Below are positions 1-6,977 of a stretch of 22,367 bases of DNA, in pieces (the stretch's first letter is position 1; every line of letters starts with the position of its first letter). The position numbers and the translations under genes were made by a program. This DNA is from CAYJMQ01 sp964371555 (GTDB lineage Bacteria; Bdellovibrionota; JACOXK01; 2-02-FULL-40-11). Under the pieces are notes generated by a model, which ran no database searches, had not been told where the DNA came from, and saw nothing but the letters and a program-made list of their open reading frames with translations. Where the stretch lies: the NCBI GenBank assembly GCA_964371555.1, contig CAYJMQ010000034.1:1-22367 (forward strand), written 5' to 3'.

Positions 1-78
1 ATAAAAAAGCAGCCTGATTTTACAAAAATCCCTGTGGGACGCCTGCTCGATTTACTAAACAGAGCCAGAAGTACCTGA
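1..78 (+). CDS. C-terminal end of an unidentified ORF, cut by the window start
   Basis: An open frame runs from base 1 to a TGA at 76-78. It encodes 25 residues with a clean, protein-like pattern (KIPVGRLLDLLNRARST at the end). I do not recognise the family. It lies upstream of, and on the same strand as, a recombinase remnant, so it may be part of the same decayed element. It is too short to judge coding status. Nothing interpretable was found between 79 and 222. Confidence 0.2.
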   Translation: MKKQPDFTKIPVGRLLDLLNRARST

Positions 79-222
79 AAAATTGAATTGTATATAATAT
101 CCAAGAACATGCATATATTTTATCATTCTGTCACAGAGCTAACAATGATTTAGTAGGGATGAGGACAATACGAACTTCCCCTTCGCCAAAGTACATCCAT
201 TTCAGTTCTGGAAACAGACTAA

Positions 223-765
223 GATTACACAAAGTTCAACAATAAGCCCGGTTGCCCATGCAAAAAGAAGAGAGTCAAAGCCCCTTTGCTTGAAGTTGCC
301 ATCGTCAACCGGATCAAAGAGATGCTTTTAAATAAAAGCATTGTAAATGGCTTGATCTCTGAAGCAAAAAACTCGTACCACTCAAATGAAATAAAAAACA
401 ACATTAAACGTCAGAAAATTTCTATACAAAAAACTGAAACCTCCCTAGAAGCAATTATACGCCATTTAGAGAGCCTTCCACCGGGAACCAAGGCTCACCA
501 CAGAGCCTCTATCAGCGCTTATCGTCGTTAGAGGAGCAAAACACAAAGCTTAAAGAGCATTTAAATAAGCTGCACACAGATTTGCTTTCCAATGTAGAGG
601 TAATTGAACCCAAACAATATCTGGAGTTCTTAAATCTGCTGATCTCTCAGATTGAAAAAGCCCCTCATGAGCTTCAAAAGCAGCTCATTCGATCGATTGT
701 TCATAAAATTATTGTGCATCCAGATCAGATTGAGGTACTCATGCATGTTGGGAAGTATGTTTTAG
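223..765 (+). pseudogene. Decayed C-terminal part of a large serine recombinase (resolvase/invertase family)
   Basis: The frame from 223 reads through a short zinc-ribbon-like CPCKKK stretch (253-270) into LLEVAIVNRIKEMLL. It continues as a coiled-coil-like segment to a stop at 529-531. A second frame then continues the same protein with LYQRLSSLEEQNTKLKEHL, a helical segment, and LIRSIVHKIIVHPDQIEVL (about 680-738). This layout (zinc ribbon, coiled coil, then a short IxVHPDxIEV strand) is that of the C-terminal half of large serine recombinases. The two halves are joined by a frameshift between about 485 and 510. The catalytic resolvase domain is missing upstream, where stops interrupt every frame. 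It is therefore a non-functional relic. The family call rests on pattern recognition, not a search. Confidence 0.6.
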
Positions 766-788
766 ATTCCCCGGTCAAGCCGGGGAAT
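766..788. repeat. Short GC-rich palindrome, half of a dispersed repeat (encodes SPVKPGND when read through)
   Basis: A perfect 9-bp inverted repeat, attccccgg / ccggggaat, surrounds a 5-nt loop. Read in the plus frame it gives DSPVKPGND. That peptide is a known signature of a dispersed palindromic repeat that recurs in unrelated bacterial genomes and contaminates predicted proteins. It marks the point where the recombinase-like reading stops being protein-like. On the minus strand it lies about 65 bp beyond the tRNA-Ala 3' end. It could therefore also fold in a tRNA read-through transcript, although no T-run follows it on that strand. Confidence 0.55.
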
Positions 789-853
789 GACCATAGCTGC
801 CGCGGGGGCGACAAGAAAAAAAATTTAAAAAAGAGTTCGCATACCTTGACAAA

Positions 854-929
854 TGGTGGAGGTGAGGGGGCTCGAACCCCTGACCCTCAGCTTGCAAAGC
901 TGATGCTCTCCCAACTGAGCTACACCCCC
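854..929 (-). tRNA. tRNA-Ala, anticodon TGC
   Basis: The minus strand folds as a standard 76-nt cloverleaf. The acceptor stem is GGGGGTG with CACCTCC (one G-T pair). The anticodon stem TCAGC/GCTGA encloses the loop TTTGCAA, giving anticodon TGC. The T arm contains GGTTCGAGC, and the 3' CCA is encoded in the DNA. It lies 56 bp beyond the tyrS stop on the same strand. Its 3' side faces the recombinase relic, which is the usual side for elements that use tRNA ends as integration sites. Confidence 0.95.
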
Positions 930-938
930 ATTTCGCAA

Positions 939-961
939 GCCCATTTTCAAAGGAAATGGGC
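939..961 (-). other. Hairpin between tyrS and tRNA-Ala
   Basis: An 8-bp perfect stem (gcccattt / aaatgggc) has a 7-nt loop. It lies directly upstream of the tRNA on its transcript and downstream of tyrS. No T-run follows, so it is not a convincing intrinsic terminator. It may be a processing structure in the tRNA leader. Confidence 0.4.
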
Positions 962-965
962 GCGC

Positions 966-994
966 AGTATAATCAATCCTCTTCCTTATTTAAA
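966..994 (-). promoter_or_regulatory. Candidate promoter for tRNA-Ala
   Basis: On the minus strand a near-consensus -10 TATACT (971-966) is followed by a GC-rich discriminator, GCGCGCC. Such discriminators are typical of growth-rate and stringently regulated stable-RNA promoters. The -35 is weak (TTTAAA, 994-989, 17-bp spacing) and overlaps the end of tyrS. The predicted start would be near 959, about 30 nt before the tRNA. Confidence 0.4.
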
Positions 995-2188
995 AACAAT
1001 TCTCTTAAATCTCCTCTTCCCAACTTTCAAAATCTTCTTCCCCACTGCCTCCACCTCCGCTTTCTCATCTGTAATCTTCTCCCCATCCCATACGACTCCC
1101 CCCTGCTGAATCAATCTTTTTGCCTCCGCATGAGAAGCCGCGCATTGGGCAAATAAAATCAATTTACTCAAAAGAATTTTCGCCACTTGCGCTTTCACTT
1201 GAACTTCTTCCATTTCCGTGGGATTAAGCCTTTCATGAAAAACCCTTTCAAATCCTTCCCTCGCCCGATCCGCTTCCTTTTTCGAATAAAAACGCGCCAC
1301 AAATTCATAAGCCAATTCCATTTTTGCATCCTTCGGATTCAACGCCCCTGACTCGGCTTTTTTTCTTTTTTCCTCAATTTCTTCCATGGATAGCGAACTG
1401 AGCAGTTCATAATATTTCCACATCAGCCCATCTGAAATACTCATGGCTTTTCCAAAGATTTGATCCGGCAATTCCGTGATTCCAATATAATTGTTCAAAG
1501 ATTTACTCATTTTCTGGATGCCATCTGTTCCTTCAAGAAGCGGTGTTGTCAGAATCACTTGCGGCTCTTCCCCCGCCTCTTTCTGAAGTTGTCGCCCCAC
1601 CCCTAAATTAAAAAGCTGATCAGTCCCCCCAAGCTCTACATCCGCTTTGATCATCAACGAATCGTATCCCTGCATCAATGGATAGATAAATTCATGAATG
1701 CAGATCGAAGACCCCCCTTTGAATCTTTTTGAAAAGTCGTCTCTCTCAAGCATGCGCGCGACCGTCATGCGCGAAGCCAGCCTGATCACATCCATAAACG
1801 GCATTTTTTTAAACCATTCACCGTTATAACGTAACTCCAGCCGCTTCGGATTGAGCACTTTTTGAATCTGCGTCACATACGTTTTCACATTCGTCTTAAT
1901 CTCTTCTCGACTAAGCTCAGGACGTGTTTTTTGCGTTCCCGAAGGATCCCCAACAAGCGCTGTATAATCCCCGATAATGAGAACCGCTTTATGTCCGAGA
2001 TCCTGAAACTGCCGAAGCTTTTGAAGGACCACCGTATGTCCCAAATGAATATCGGGCGATGTTGGGTCGACCCCCAATTTCACGCGAAGCTGTTTTTTAC
2101 TCTGAATTTTTTTGGAAAGCTCATCCGGGCTGACGAAATCTACGGCCCCGCGACTGAGCAATTCAAGCTGTTTTTCGACGCTGATCAT
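986..2188 (-). CDS. tyrS: Tyrosyl-tRNA synthetase
   Basis: This 400-residue class I synthetase charges tRNA-Tyr with tyrosine in the cytoplasm. The HIGH-type motif is HLGH at residues 48-51, and KMSKS is intact at 226-230. GDYTALVGDPSG (about 73-84) and VELGGTDQLFNLGVGR (about 184-199) are the expected active-site segments. The C-terminal 70 residues resemble an S4 RNA-binding domain (LIQQGGVVWDGEKI). Length and motifs suit the TyrZ-like subgroup. Its ATG overlaps the stop of the upstream ymdB-like gene by 4 bp (ATGA), and no good Shine-Dalgarno sequence precedes it, so translation is probably coupled. It is the last protein gene of the zapA operon. Confidence 0.96.
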   Translation of the reverse strand: MISVEKQLELLSRGAVDFVSPDELSKKIQSKKQLRVKLGVDPTSPDIHLGHTVVLQKLRQFQDLGHKAVLIIGDYTALVGDPSGTQKTRPELSREEIKTNVKTYVTQIQKVLNPKRLELRYNGEWFKKMPFMDVIRLASRMTVARMLERDDFSKRFKGGSSICIHEFIYPLMQGYDSLMIKADVELGGTDQLFNLGVGRQLQKEAGEEPQVILTTPLLEGTDGIQKMSKSLNNYIGITELPDQIFGKAMSISDGLMWKYYELLSSLSMEEIEEKRKKAESGALNPKDAKMELAYEFVARFYSKKEADRAREGFERVFHERLNPTEMEEVQVKAQVAKILLSKLILFAQCAASHAEAKRLIQQGGVVWDGEKITDEKAEVEAVGKKILKVGKRRFKRIVFK

Positions 2189-2979
2189 AATTTTTCATTC
2201 ACACGCTGAATGGATCGCGACTTTCCAGTCTCTTCATCTATCTCAATCACCGCCCCCTGAAGCCGCACATCGCCAGAACCGACATCATATTTTGCGGGAC
2301 GCTTGGTCAGGAATCTCTGCAATACCTTCTCTTTATCCATCCCAATAACGGAATCGTGAGGACCGGTCATCCCGGCATCGGTAAGATAGGCTGTTCCATT
2401 TTTTAAAATCTGCTCATCGGCGGTCTGAACATGCGTATGAGTGCCAACAATGGCGCTGACACGACCGTCAAGGAAAAAACCGATTGCCCGTTTTTCAGAA
2501 GTGGTTTCGGCGTGAAAATCGACAAAAATCACTTTTGCCTGCCTGCTTAAAACTTCAAGCTCCCGGTCTGCCACTTGAAACGGACAATCATAGCTATCCA
2601 TAAATACACGCCCCATGAGATTCAATATGGCCACGCGAATCCCCGCCTTTGTTTCAACCACAATAGATCCCTTCCCCGGCGTAGGGTAATATTTCGTCGT
2701 CGGATAATTGGCAGGGCGAAGCAGCCGTTCTTTCTCATCATAAAGGGGAATCCCCTCTTTTTTGTCCCAGGCATGGTTGCCGGAGGTCAGCACGTCAATA
2801 CCGCTTTTAAACAAATCATCCACAATAGGGCGTGTTACCCCCAACCCACCCGCGGCATTCTCACTATTTGCAATAACAAGATCGATCTTTTCCCGTTCCC
2901 GCAAATGCGGTACCAGACGGGCAATCGCCTGCCTTCCAGGCTCCCCCACAATATCCCCTATGAAAAGAAGACGAATCAT
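2185..2979 (-). CDS. ymdB: YmdB-like metallophosphoesterase (TIGR00282 family)
   Basis: This 264-residue cytosolic calcineurin-like phosphoesterase matches the YmdB family, whose characterised members hydrolyse 2',3'-cyclic nucleotides and cAMP. The dinuclear-metal ligands are all visible: GDIVGEPGR at the N terminus (residues 8-16), ANSENAAGG, TSGNHAWDKK, DFHAETTSEK and GTHTHVQTAD. Length is normal for the family. It starts 3 nt after the cyclo-ligase stop and overlaps tyrS by 4 bp, so it sits mid-operon. In many bacteria this gene follows rny (RNase Y), but here rny is absent and the cyclo-ligase takes that place. Confidence 0.93.
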   Translation of the reverse strand: MIRLLFIGDIVGEPGRQAIARLVPHLREREKIDLVIANSENAAGGLGVTRPIVDDLFKSGIDVLTSGNHAWDKKEGIPLYDEKERLLRPANYPTTKYYPTPGKGSIVVETKAGIRVAILNLMGRVFMDSYDCPFQVADRELEVLSRQAKVIFVDFHAETTSEKRAIGFFLDGRVSAIVGTHTHVQTADEQILKNGTAYLTDAGMTGPHDSVIGMDKEKVLQRFLTKRPAKYDVGSGDVRLQGAVIEIDEETGKSRSIQRVNEKL

Positions 2980-2982
2980 GAT

Positions 2983-3551
2983 TTATCTAAAGCTCCAAAC
3001 CCTTTTTTCTGTCACCAATATATCCACAGGCTGATCCCACCGATCGCGCGGCATTCTTTTAATCCGCTGAAAATCAAATGCCAACCCTATTTTTTTCGCA
3101 TCCATCTTTTTTAAGAGACGATCATAATACCCCTTACCATATCCCAAGCGATATCCATAATGATCAAAAGCAACTCCCGGGACAACAATGATATCAATTT
3201 GACCGTGCGATATCTTTTTATTCAGGGGATGGGGTTCCAGGATCGCATAACTCGCTTTTTTGAGCTTCCCCAAATCATCGACTTTAAAAAACTCAAGAAT
3301 CTTTTTTTTGCGATGAATTCTCGGATAAACAACCTCTTTTCCCCCCTTTTTCAGCGCTTGAAAAATCTCAGACGTCTGGACCTCATTTTTAAAATCGGCA
3401 TACAAAGCGACACAGTGTGTGTTGGGAAGCGCCAATTCATTCTGAAGAAGCCTTAAAAAACGTTTCTTGATTAAACGGCTTTTTTTTTAATTTCAAGCGC
3501 GGAATGAGATGTCCTGAGTTTCAAAAAATGCTGACGTAATAATTCTTTCAT
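2983..3551 (-). CDS. ygfA: 5-formyltetrahydrofolate cyclo-ligase, reading frame broken at a nine-A run
   Basis: The enzyme converts 5-formyl-THF to 5,10-methenyl-THF using ATP. The uninterrupted frame (from about 3435) gives the C-terminal 150 residues, with the family motifs VVPGVAFDHYGYRLGYG and GKGYYDR. The family N terminus is also present, in another frame. ATG at 3549-3551 follows AAGAGG and encodes MKELLRQHFLKLRTSHSAL. That frame hits a stop after an A9 run (3480-3488 on the plus strand). One extra A, or two fewer, would join it to RLIKKRFLRLLQNELALP and on into the C-terminal part. The joined product would be 189 residues, normal for the family. This is either a sequencing or assembly error in the homopolymer, a real mutation, or a slippage site. 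The gene lies 7 bp after zapA, a common arrangement. Confidence 0.88.
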
Positions 3552-3558
3552 AAACCTC

Positions 3559-3837
3559 TTAATGCTGTGCATCAATCAATTGAATGATGTTTTTTGTTTT
3601 TTGTATCACCTTCTCTTTATAGCTGTCTACCTCAACACGGCTTTTAAATAATTCATCCGTAATATTGAGAAGGGTCAGCATGGCAACATGATGAAGCGTC
3701 ATTGTTTTCTGGCCTCTGGCAATTTTTTCTATCTTCTGGCCGATATAGTCAACAACCTGATCTACATACGCCTGCGGCTCTTCGCTTTTGATATTAAACT
3801 TTTGCCCCATAATCTCAACTTCGTATGTTTTCTTCAT
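3559..3837 (-). CDS. zapA: Cell division protein ZapA
   Basis: This 92-residue FtsZ-ring-associated protein has the typical N-terminal strand pair (YEVEIMGQKFNIKSEEP). A helix with YVDQVVDYIGQKI follows, and then the MTLHHVAMLTLLNITDEL segment and a C-terminal coiled coil. It promotes FtsZ bundling at mid-cell. The ATG at 3837 is preceded by a GGGGGG run at suitable spacing. It is the first gene of the zapA, cyclo-ligase, ymdB, tyrS operon and has its own promoter. No 6S RNA-like stretch separates it from the cyclo-ligase, unlike the E. coli zapA-ssrS-ygfA order. Confidence 0.9.
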   Translation of the reverse strand: MKKTYEVEIMGQKFNIKSEEPQAYVDQVVDYIGQKIEKIARGQKTMTLHHVAMLTLLNITDELFKSRVEVDSYKEKVIQKTKNIIQLIDAQH

Positions 3838-3881
3838 ATCATTATCCCCCCCATCATCTTCCCCCCTGTTAACGGTTAGAA

Positions 3882-3909
3882 AATATATCGGACATCCTCT
3901 CTAGGTCAA
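3882..3909 (-). promoter_or_regulatory. Sigma-70-type promoter for the zapA operon
   Basis: On the minus strand, TTGACC (3909-3904) and TATATT (3887-3882) are separated by 16 bp. The predicted transcription start is near 3875, which leaves a leader of about 38 nt before the zapA ATG. Confidence 0.6.
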
Positions 3910-3960
3910 GCAAATTGCCGTTGCATTCCGTAATCTACTTTTGCTAAGCTGTGAAAGCAG

Positions 3961-4647
3961 GTGATATTAAACATCTTCAGACGATGTGCCTCAAGTTTGA
4001 CATTTCTGTTAATCATCTGCTTCTTTTCTCCGTCCCAGGCAGCTGCTCCCGAATGGCTGCGGTATTTTACCTTTTCTGAAAAAGGGGTTCTAAGAATCTG
4101 GAAAGAAAAGCTGCTTAAAACAAAAGTCGACTATAAGGTAATAAGTGAACCGGAAACAGGAGACTACGTACGCGCAATAGCCAATGTCGCGGCCTCTGGA
4201 ATCTATTACGAAATTAAATACAACCCCAAAGAGAGGCCCTACATCAGCTGGAAATGGAAGGTCGATCAATTTCCCAGGAAATCAAGGAACGAAGACGATT
4301 TTGCGGCGCGCATCTATGTCATCTTCCCAGCAAATATTTTCATTATGTCCCGCTGCATAGAATATGTATGGGACAGTCAACTCCCCGAAGGAACGGTCAC
4401 AAAAAGCCCCCTCTCTGGCCGGATTAAAGTCATTGTGCTCCGAAAAGGAAAAAAGGAGGGATGGGTTCAGGAAGAAAGAAATGTCTATCAAGACTATCTC
4501 AAGGTCTATAACGAAGAGCCTGAAGATTTTGACGACCGCGTTGGAGCTATCGCATTCATGACCGATACCGATGACACAAAAAGCCGGTCACAGGCCGCAA
4601 TCGATGAATTCAAAATCGGTTATAAAAAGCCCCAATTCACAAAATGA
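3961..4647 (+). CDS. Exported DUF3047 family protein
   Basis: This 228-residue protein probably starts at GTG 3961. The N terminus is a Sec signal peptide: an arginine pair, a hydrophobic core LTFLLIICFF, and likely cleavage after SQA (about residue 27). The mature part has the DUF3047 hallmarks: a tryptophan-rich SWKWKV strand (about residues 95-100), a DDFAARIYVIFP segment (about 111-122), and a C-terminal FMTDTDDTKSRSQAAIDEFKI stretch. The function of this family is unknown; these features predict a periplasmic, beta-rich fold. It overlaps the next gene by 4 bp (ATGA), so the DUF3047 and HAMP proteins are probably made together. The Shine-Dalgarno sequence for the GTG is weak, and a TTG about 11 codons later is an alternative. 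Confidence 0.78.
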   Translation: MILNIFRRCASSLTFLLIICFFSPSQAAAPEWLRYFTFSEKGVLRIWKEKLLKTKVDYKVISEPETGDYVRAIANVAASGIYYEIKYNPKERPYISWKWKVDQFPRKSRNEDDFAARIYVIFPANIFIMSRCIEYVWDSQLPEGTVTKSPLSGRIKVIVLRKGKKEGWVQEERNVYQDYLKVYNEEPEDFDDRVGAIAFMTDTDDTKSRSQAAIDEFKIGYKKPQFTK

Positions 4648-5279
4648 GCCCCGCTCAGGCTGAACGTCCAAAAATCTTTAGAACCCGCTATTTAATTCAG
4701 CCTAAATTTCAGCTCCTCTTTTCAACAATCCTTGTGTTCATTGCCCTTCTTTGCGCGCTTTTTTCTGGATTTACGATTTATCTTCTCATTTATATGAATA
4801 ATCTGACATTTGTTAAATACAATCTTCATATGACACCTGAATTCTTAACGCTGCTTCACAAACAGGGAAATATCGTTGTCCTGGCCTGGGTTGCGTCCTT
4901 TTCCGTGGTGGCTCTGATTCTCTTTGTCGCGGGAATTTTTCTCTCACACAGAATGGCAGGCCCTCTCTTTGCTCTCATGCGTGAAATGAAAAAATTGAAA
5001 GAGGGGAATTTAACCGCCCATCTGGAGCTTAGAAAAAGAGACGAATTTAAAGAGATCAAGGCTCCATTTAATCAGTGGGTCGAATATCTGCAGCATATGA
5101 CATTGCAGGATATCGATAAAATTTCCAAACTCAGTCGTGATCTTGAGTCGTTGATCGGGCAAATTCAAAAGGAGACCCCCGCGGCTCAAACCGAGGATCT
5201 TTCAAATGTGCTAAAAGCCATCCGGTCGTTTCTCAAAGAAAAAGAAACATCGCTTGAAAACCGCGCCATTTTGGGTTGA
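4644..5279 (+). CDS. Two-TM HAMP-domain membrane protein without an output domain (paralogue 1)
   Basis: This 211-residue protein has a cytoplasmic N terminus containing RTRYLIQPKFQL. TM1 is at about residues 25-50, a short periplasmic loop of about 25 residues follows, and TM2 is at about 76-101. Then comes a HAMP domain beginning SHRMAGPLFAL and ending around residue 153 (HAMP-type RDEFKEIKAPFN). The rest is a short helical tail. No kinase, cyclase or methyl-accepting domain follows, and the stop comes 50-60 residues after the HAMP. It shares layout and the motifs RTRYLI..FQL and LSHR.AGP with the protein at 6962-7570. It is translationally coupled to the DUF3047 gene. It probably transmits a signal between the periplasm and a separate cytoplasmic partner; this is inference. 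Confidence 0.8.
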   Translation: MSPAQAERPKIFRTRYLIQPKFQLLFSTILVFIALLCALFSGFTIYLLIYMNNLTFVKYNLHMTPEFLTLLHKQGNIVVLAWVASFSVVALILFVAGIFLSHRMAGPLFALMREMKKLKEGNLTAHLELRKRDEFKEIKAPFNQWVEYLQHMTLQDIDKISKLSRDLESLIGQIQKETPAAQTEDLSNVLKAIRSFLKEKETSLENRAILG

Positions 5280-5281
5280 TC

Positions 5282-5938
5282 TCAGTCTTCCAAAATGTCT
5301 TCATAGGAATCAGAAGCGGGAGCCCGATCTTGAGAATTTTTATAAATCACATAAGTCGATTTTACCGAATCAACGGCATTCCGGGCTTTCACATCGAATT
5401 GAATATCCTGATACTCTGGGCCTGTCCAAATCCATTCTTTACTTATAAAAACGATGCACTTTGAAACTTTGCGTGACGCGTATTTTCGGAAACCAAGATG
5501 GTCTTCATTCGTAAAATTTCTTTTGATTTTGAGTGTTTTAATCAACTCTTTCTTTTCGTAGTTTTTTAAATCATGATCCAACACACGCCACGCTTCACAA
5601 TCTAAAAATGCCTTTTGTTTGAGATCAGATGCCGCCTCTCGCATTTTAATGAGCTGATGAAGAACCTTCATCGACCAGGGGGTTACCCCGCCGTTGAGAA
5701 AATAATCTTCCAAAAAAAGAAGGGCCTTATAGTCTTTGTCTTTTTTCGGGCTTTTGCTTTTTCTTTGTTCCTCGGAAACCCGAATCATCTCCTTCTCAAC
5801 CAATAATATCCCTTCGTTAAAAATGGGAATTAAAATATCTTCTTCCGCAAAAAGAACCGGCGCGGAGACGACGCTCAGGAAAAACAAGATGAAAATCGCC
5901 GCAAAAATATTAAAAAAATTTAAGTGAATACGATACAA
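5282..5938 (-). CDS. Exported protein of unknown function (last gene of the HAMP-2 operon)
   Basis: I do not recognise a family. The likely start is TTG at 5938, preceded by GGAAGG at good spacing. A longer TTG start at 5956 is possible. The first 35 or so residues form a signal peptide (hydrophobic AAIFILFFLSVVSAPVLFA, probable cleavage before EED). The mature part, about 185 residues, is charged and helical. It has two cysteines (in FLDCEAW and SKCIVF) that could pair in the periplasm, and an acidic tail (SYEDILED). The gene starts inside the 3' end of the upstream 355-residue gene, implying coupled translation. It ends 2 bp from the convergent HAMP-1 gene. Confidence 0.65.
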   Translation of the reverse strand: MYRIHLNFFNIFAAIFILFFLSVVSAPVLFAEEDILIPIFNEGILLVEKEMIRVSEEQRKSKSPKKDKDYKALLFLEDYFLNGGVTPWSMKVLHQLIKMREAASDLKQKAFLDCEAWRVLDHDLKNYEKKELIKTLKIKRNFTNEDHLGFRKYASRKVSKCIVFISKEWIWTGPEYQDIQFDVKARNAVDSVKSTYVIYKNSQDRAPASDSYEDILED

Positions 5939-6977
5939 TGAGTTTATCCTTCCCAACCTTAAGTTTAAGTTTCGCGTCTTTGCCCAAAACGTTCTTCAAA
6001 GAACTGATGAAAGATTGTTTTGAAAGGGTTTGATCGCCGGGTACTGCCACCAATCTTGTCAGCTCTCTGGCTAAATTCTTTTGATCATCGCTCACCGAAA
6101 ACAAGTTTGAGTCATCTTTTGTTAAAGCCGCGATTAAAGTCCGGCGTTCTTTCCAAAGTTTTTTGACAGCTTTTTCTCCAAGCGTTTTTTGCGCTTTCTT
6201 TGCAAGGGCGCTTACAAGTTCATTCATATTTACATTCCCGCCTGATGCCATCGCGTTTTTGACCCCTTCCATCAATAAATTCATCGTTTCATCTTCCAGT
6301 TGCGACCAAAAAGGGTCTTTTGCCGTCAGGCGCTTTCTGTAGACAGCCTCGAAACGATAAAGTTTGGAAAGCAGGGGGTCATCTTTAAACACGGCCGGAA
6401 CATCAGGTTCAGCCACTGCCTTTGGAAGCATCTCTATTGAATTAAGATAATCTGTAACGTCCCAATTAAAGGTTACAAGCCCTGAACTCTCAAGTTTCAA
6501 TTCCATTTTTTCACATCGTTCAAAAATATTTTTCACATTGTTTATTTCAAGCTCGAGTTTCGGATCACGCGTTATGCCATCCTCGATAACCAAATAGACC
6601 TGGGCATCTTTGGGAACCCCATGCGCCTCTGCCGCGTAAACATAGTTCGTCACAAAAAAACAGAGCAACCGGTGAACTTCCGGATTGCTGACATTCACAA
6701 GATTCCCCTCTTTGAGACTGACCTTGGATAAAATCGATTCGGCGTATTGCGCGAGACGATCAATTGTTTCCAGATTAAAGTAGATTTGTGTTTTTTTGCC
6801 AAGCGTCAGGGCTTCTATCCGGACAAAAGTATTTAAAATCGCCTCCCGCTTCTTTGGATCCGGGAGGATTTTTCTGACAAATCTCTCTTTTATTTCCTGG
6901 GGCAAACCCCAGCCCCAAAATACAAAAAACAAAAAAAGAATGCCAAGAGACATATTGAGAATTAGCCGTCGAGACAT
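5910..6977 (-). CDS. Membrane-anchored or exported protein of unknown function (middle gene of the HAMP-2 operon)
   Basis: This 355-residue protein is not recognised. A single hydrophobic segment, LGILFLFFVFWGWGL (about residues 11-25), follows MSRRLILNMS, so it is an uncleaved anchor or a signal peptide. The remainder is predicted periplasmic. It mixes helical stretches with a C-terminal LKLKVGKDKLIVSYSLKFF that looks like a terminal beta-hairpin. The ATG at 6977 lies 16 bp inside the end of the HAMP-2 gene, with a GGAAAAAG ribosome site. A second ATG at 6953 is an alternative start. It overlaps the next gene as well, so the three genes behave as one tightly coupled operon. Confidence 0.65.
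   Translation of the reverse strand: MSRRLILNMSLGILFLFFVFWGWGLPQEIKERFVRKILPDPKKREAILNTFVRIEALTLGKKTQIYFNLETIDRLAQYAESILSKVSLKEGNLVNVSNPEVHRLLCFFVTNYVYAAEAHGVPKDAQVYLVIEDGITRDPKLELEINNVKNIFERCEKMELKLESSGLVTFNWDVTDYLNSIEMLPKAVAEPDVPAVFKDDPLLSKLYRFEAVYRKRLTAKDPFWSQLEDETMNLLMEGVKNAMASGGNVNMNELVSALAKKAQKTLGEKAVKKLWKERRTLIAALTKDDSNLFSVSDDQKNLARELTRLVAVPGDQTLSKQSFISSLKNVLGKDAKLKLKVGKDKLIVSYSLKFF

Noticed and set aside
790..853. T-rich stretch after tRNA-Ala on the minus strand as an intrinsic terminator
   Set aside because: No stem precedes the T-run. The palindrome at 766-788 lies after it, so the order is wrong.
582..1109. Open frame continuing from the recombinase relic through the tRNA region
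   Set aside because: Only the first 60 or so codons resemble a protein. The rest reads through the palindromic repeat and the antisense strand of tRNA-Ala and tyrS.
3552..3558. Possible 6S RNA between zapA and the cyclo-ligase gene, as in E. coli
   Set aside because: Only 7 bp separate the genes, so there is no room for a roughly 180-nt RNA.
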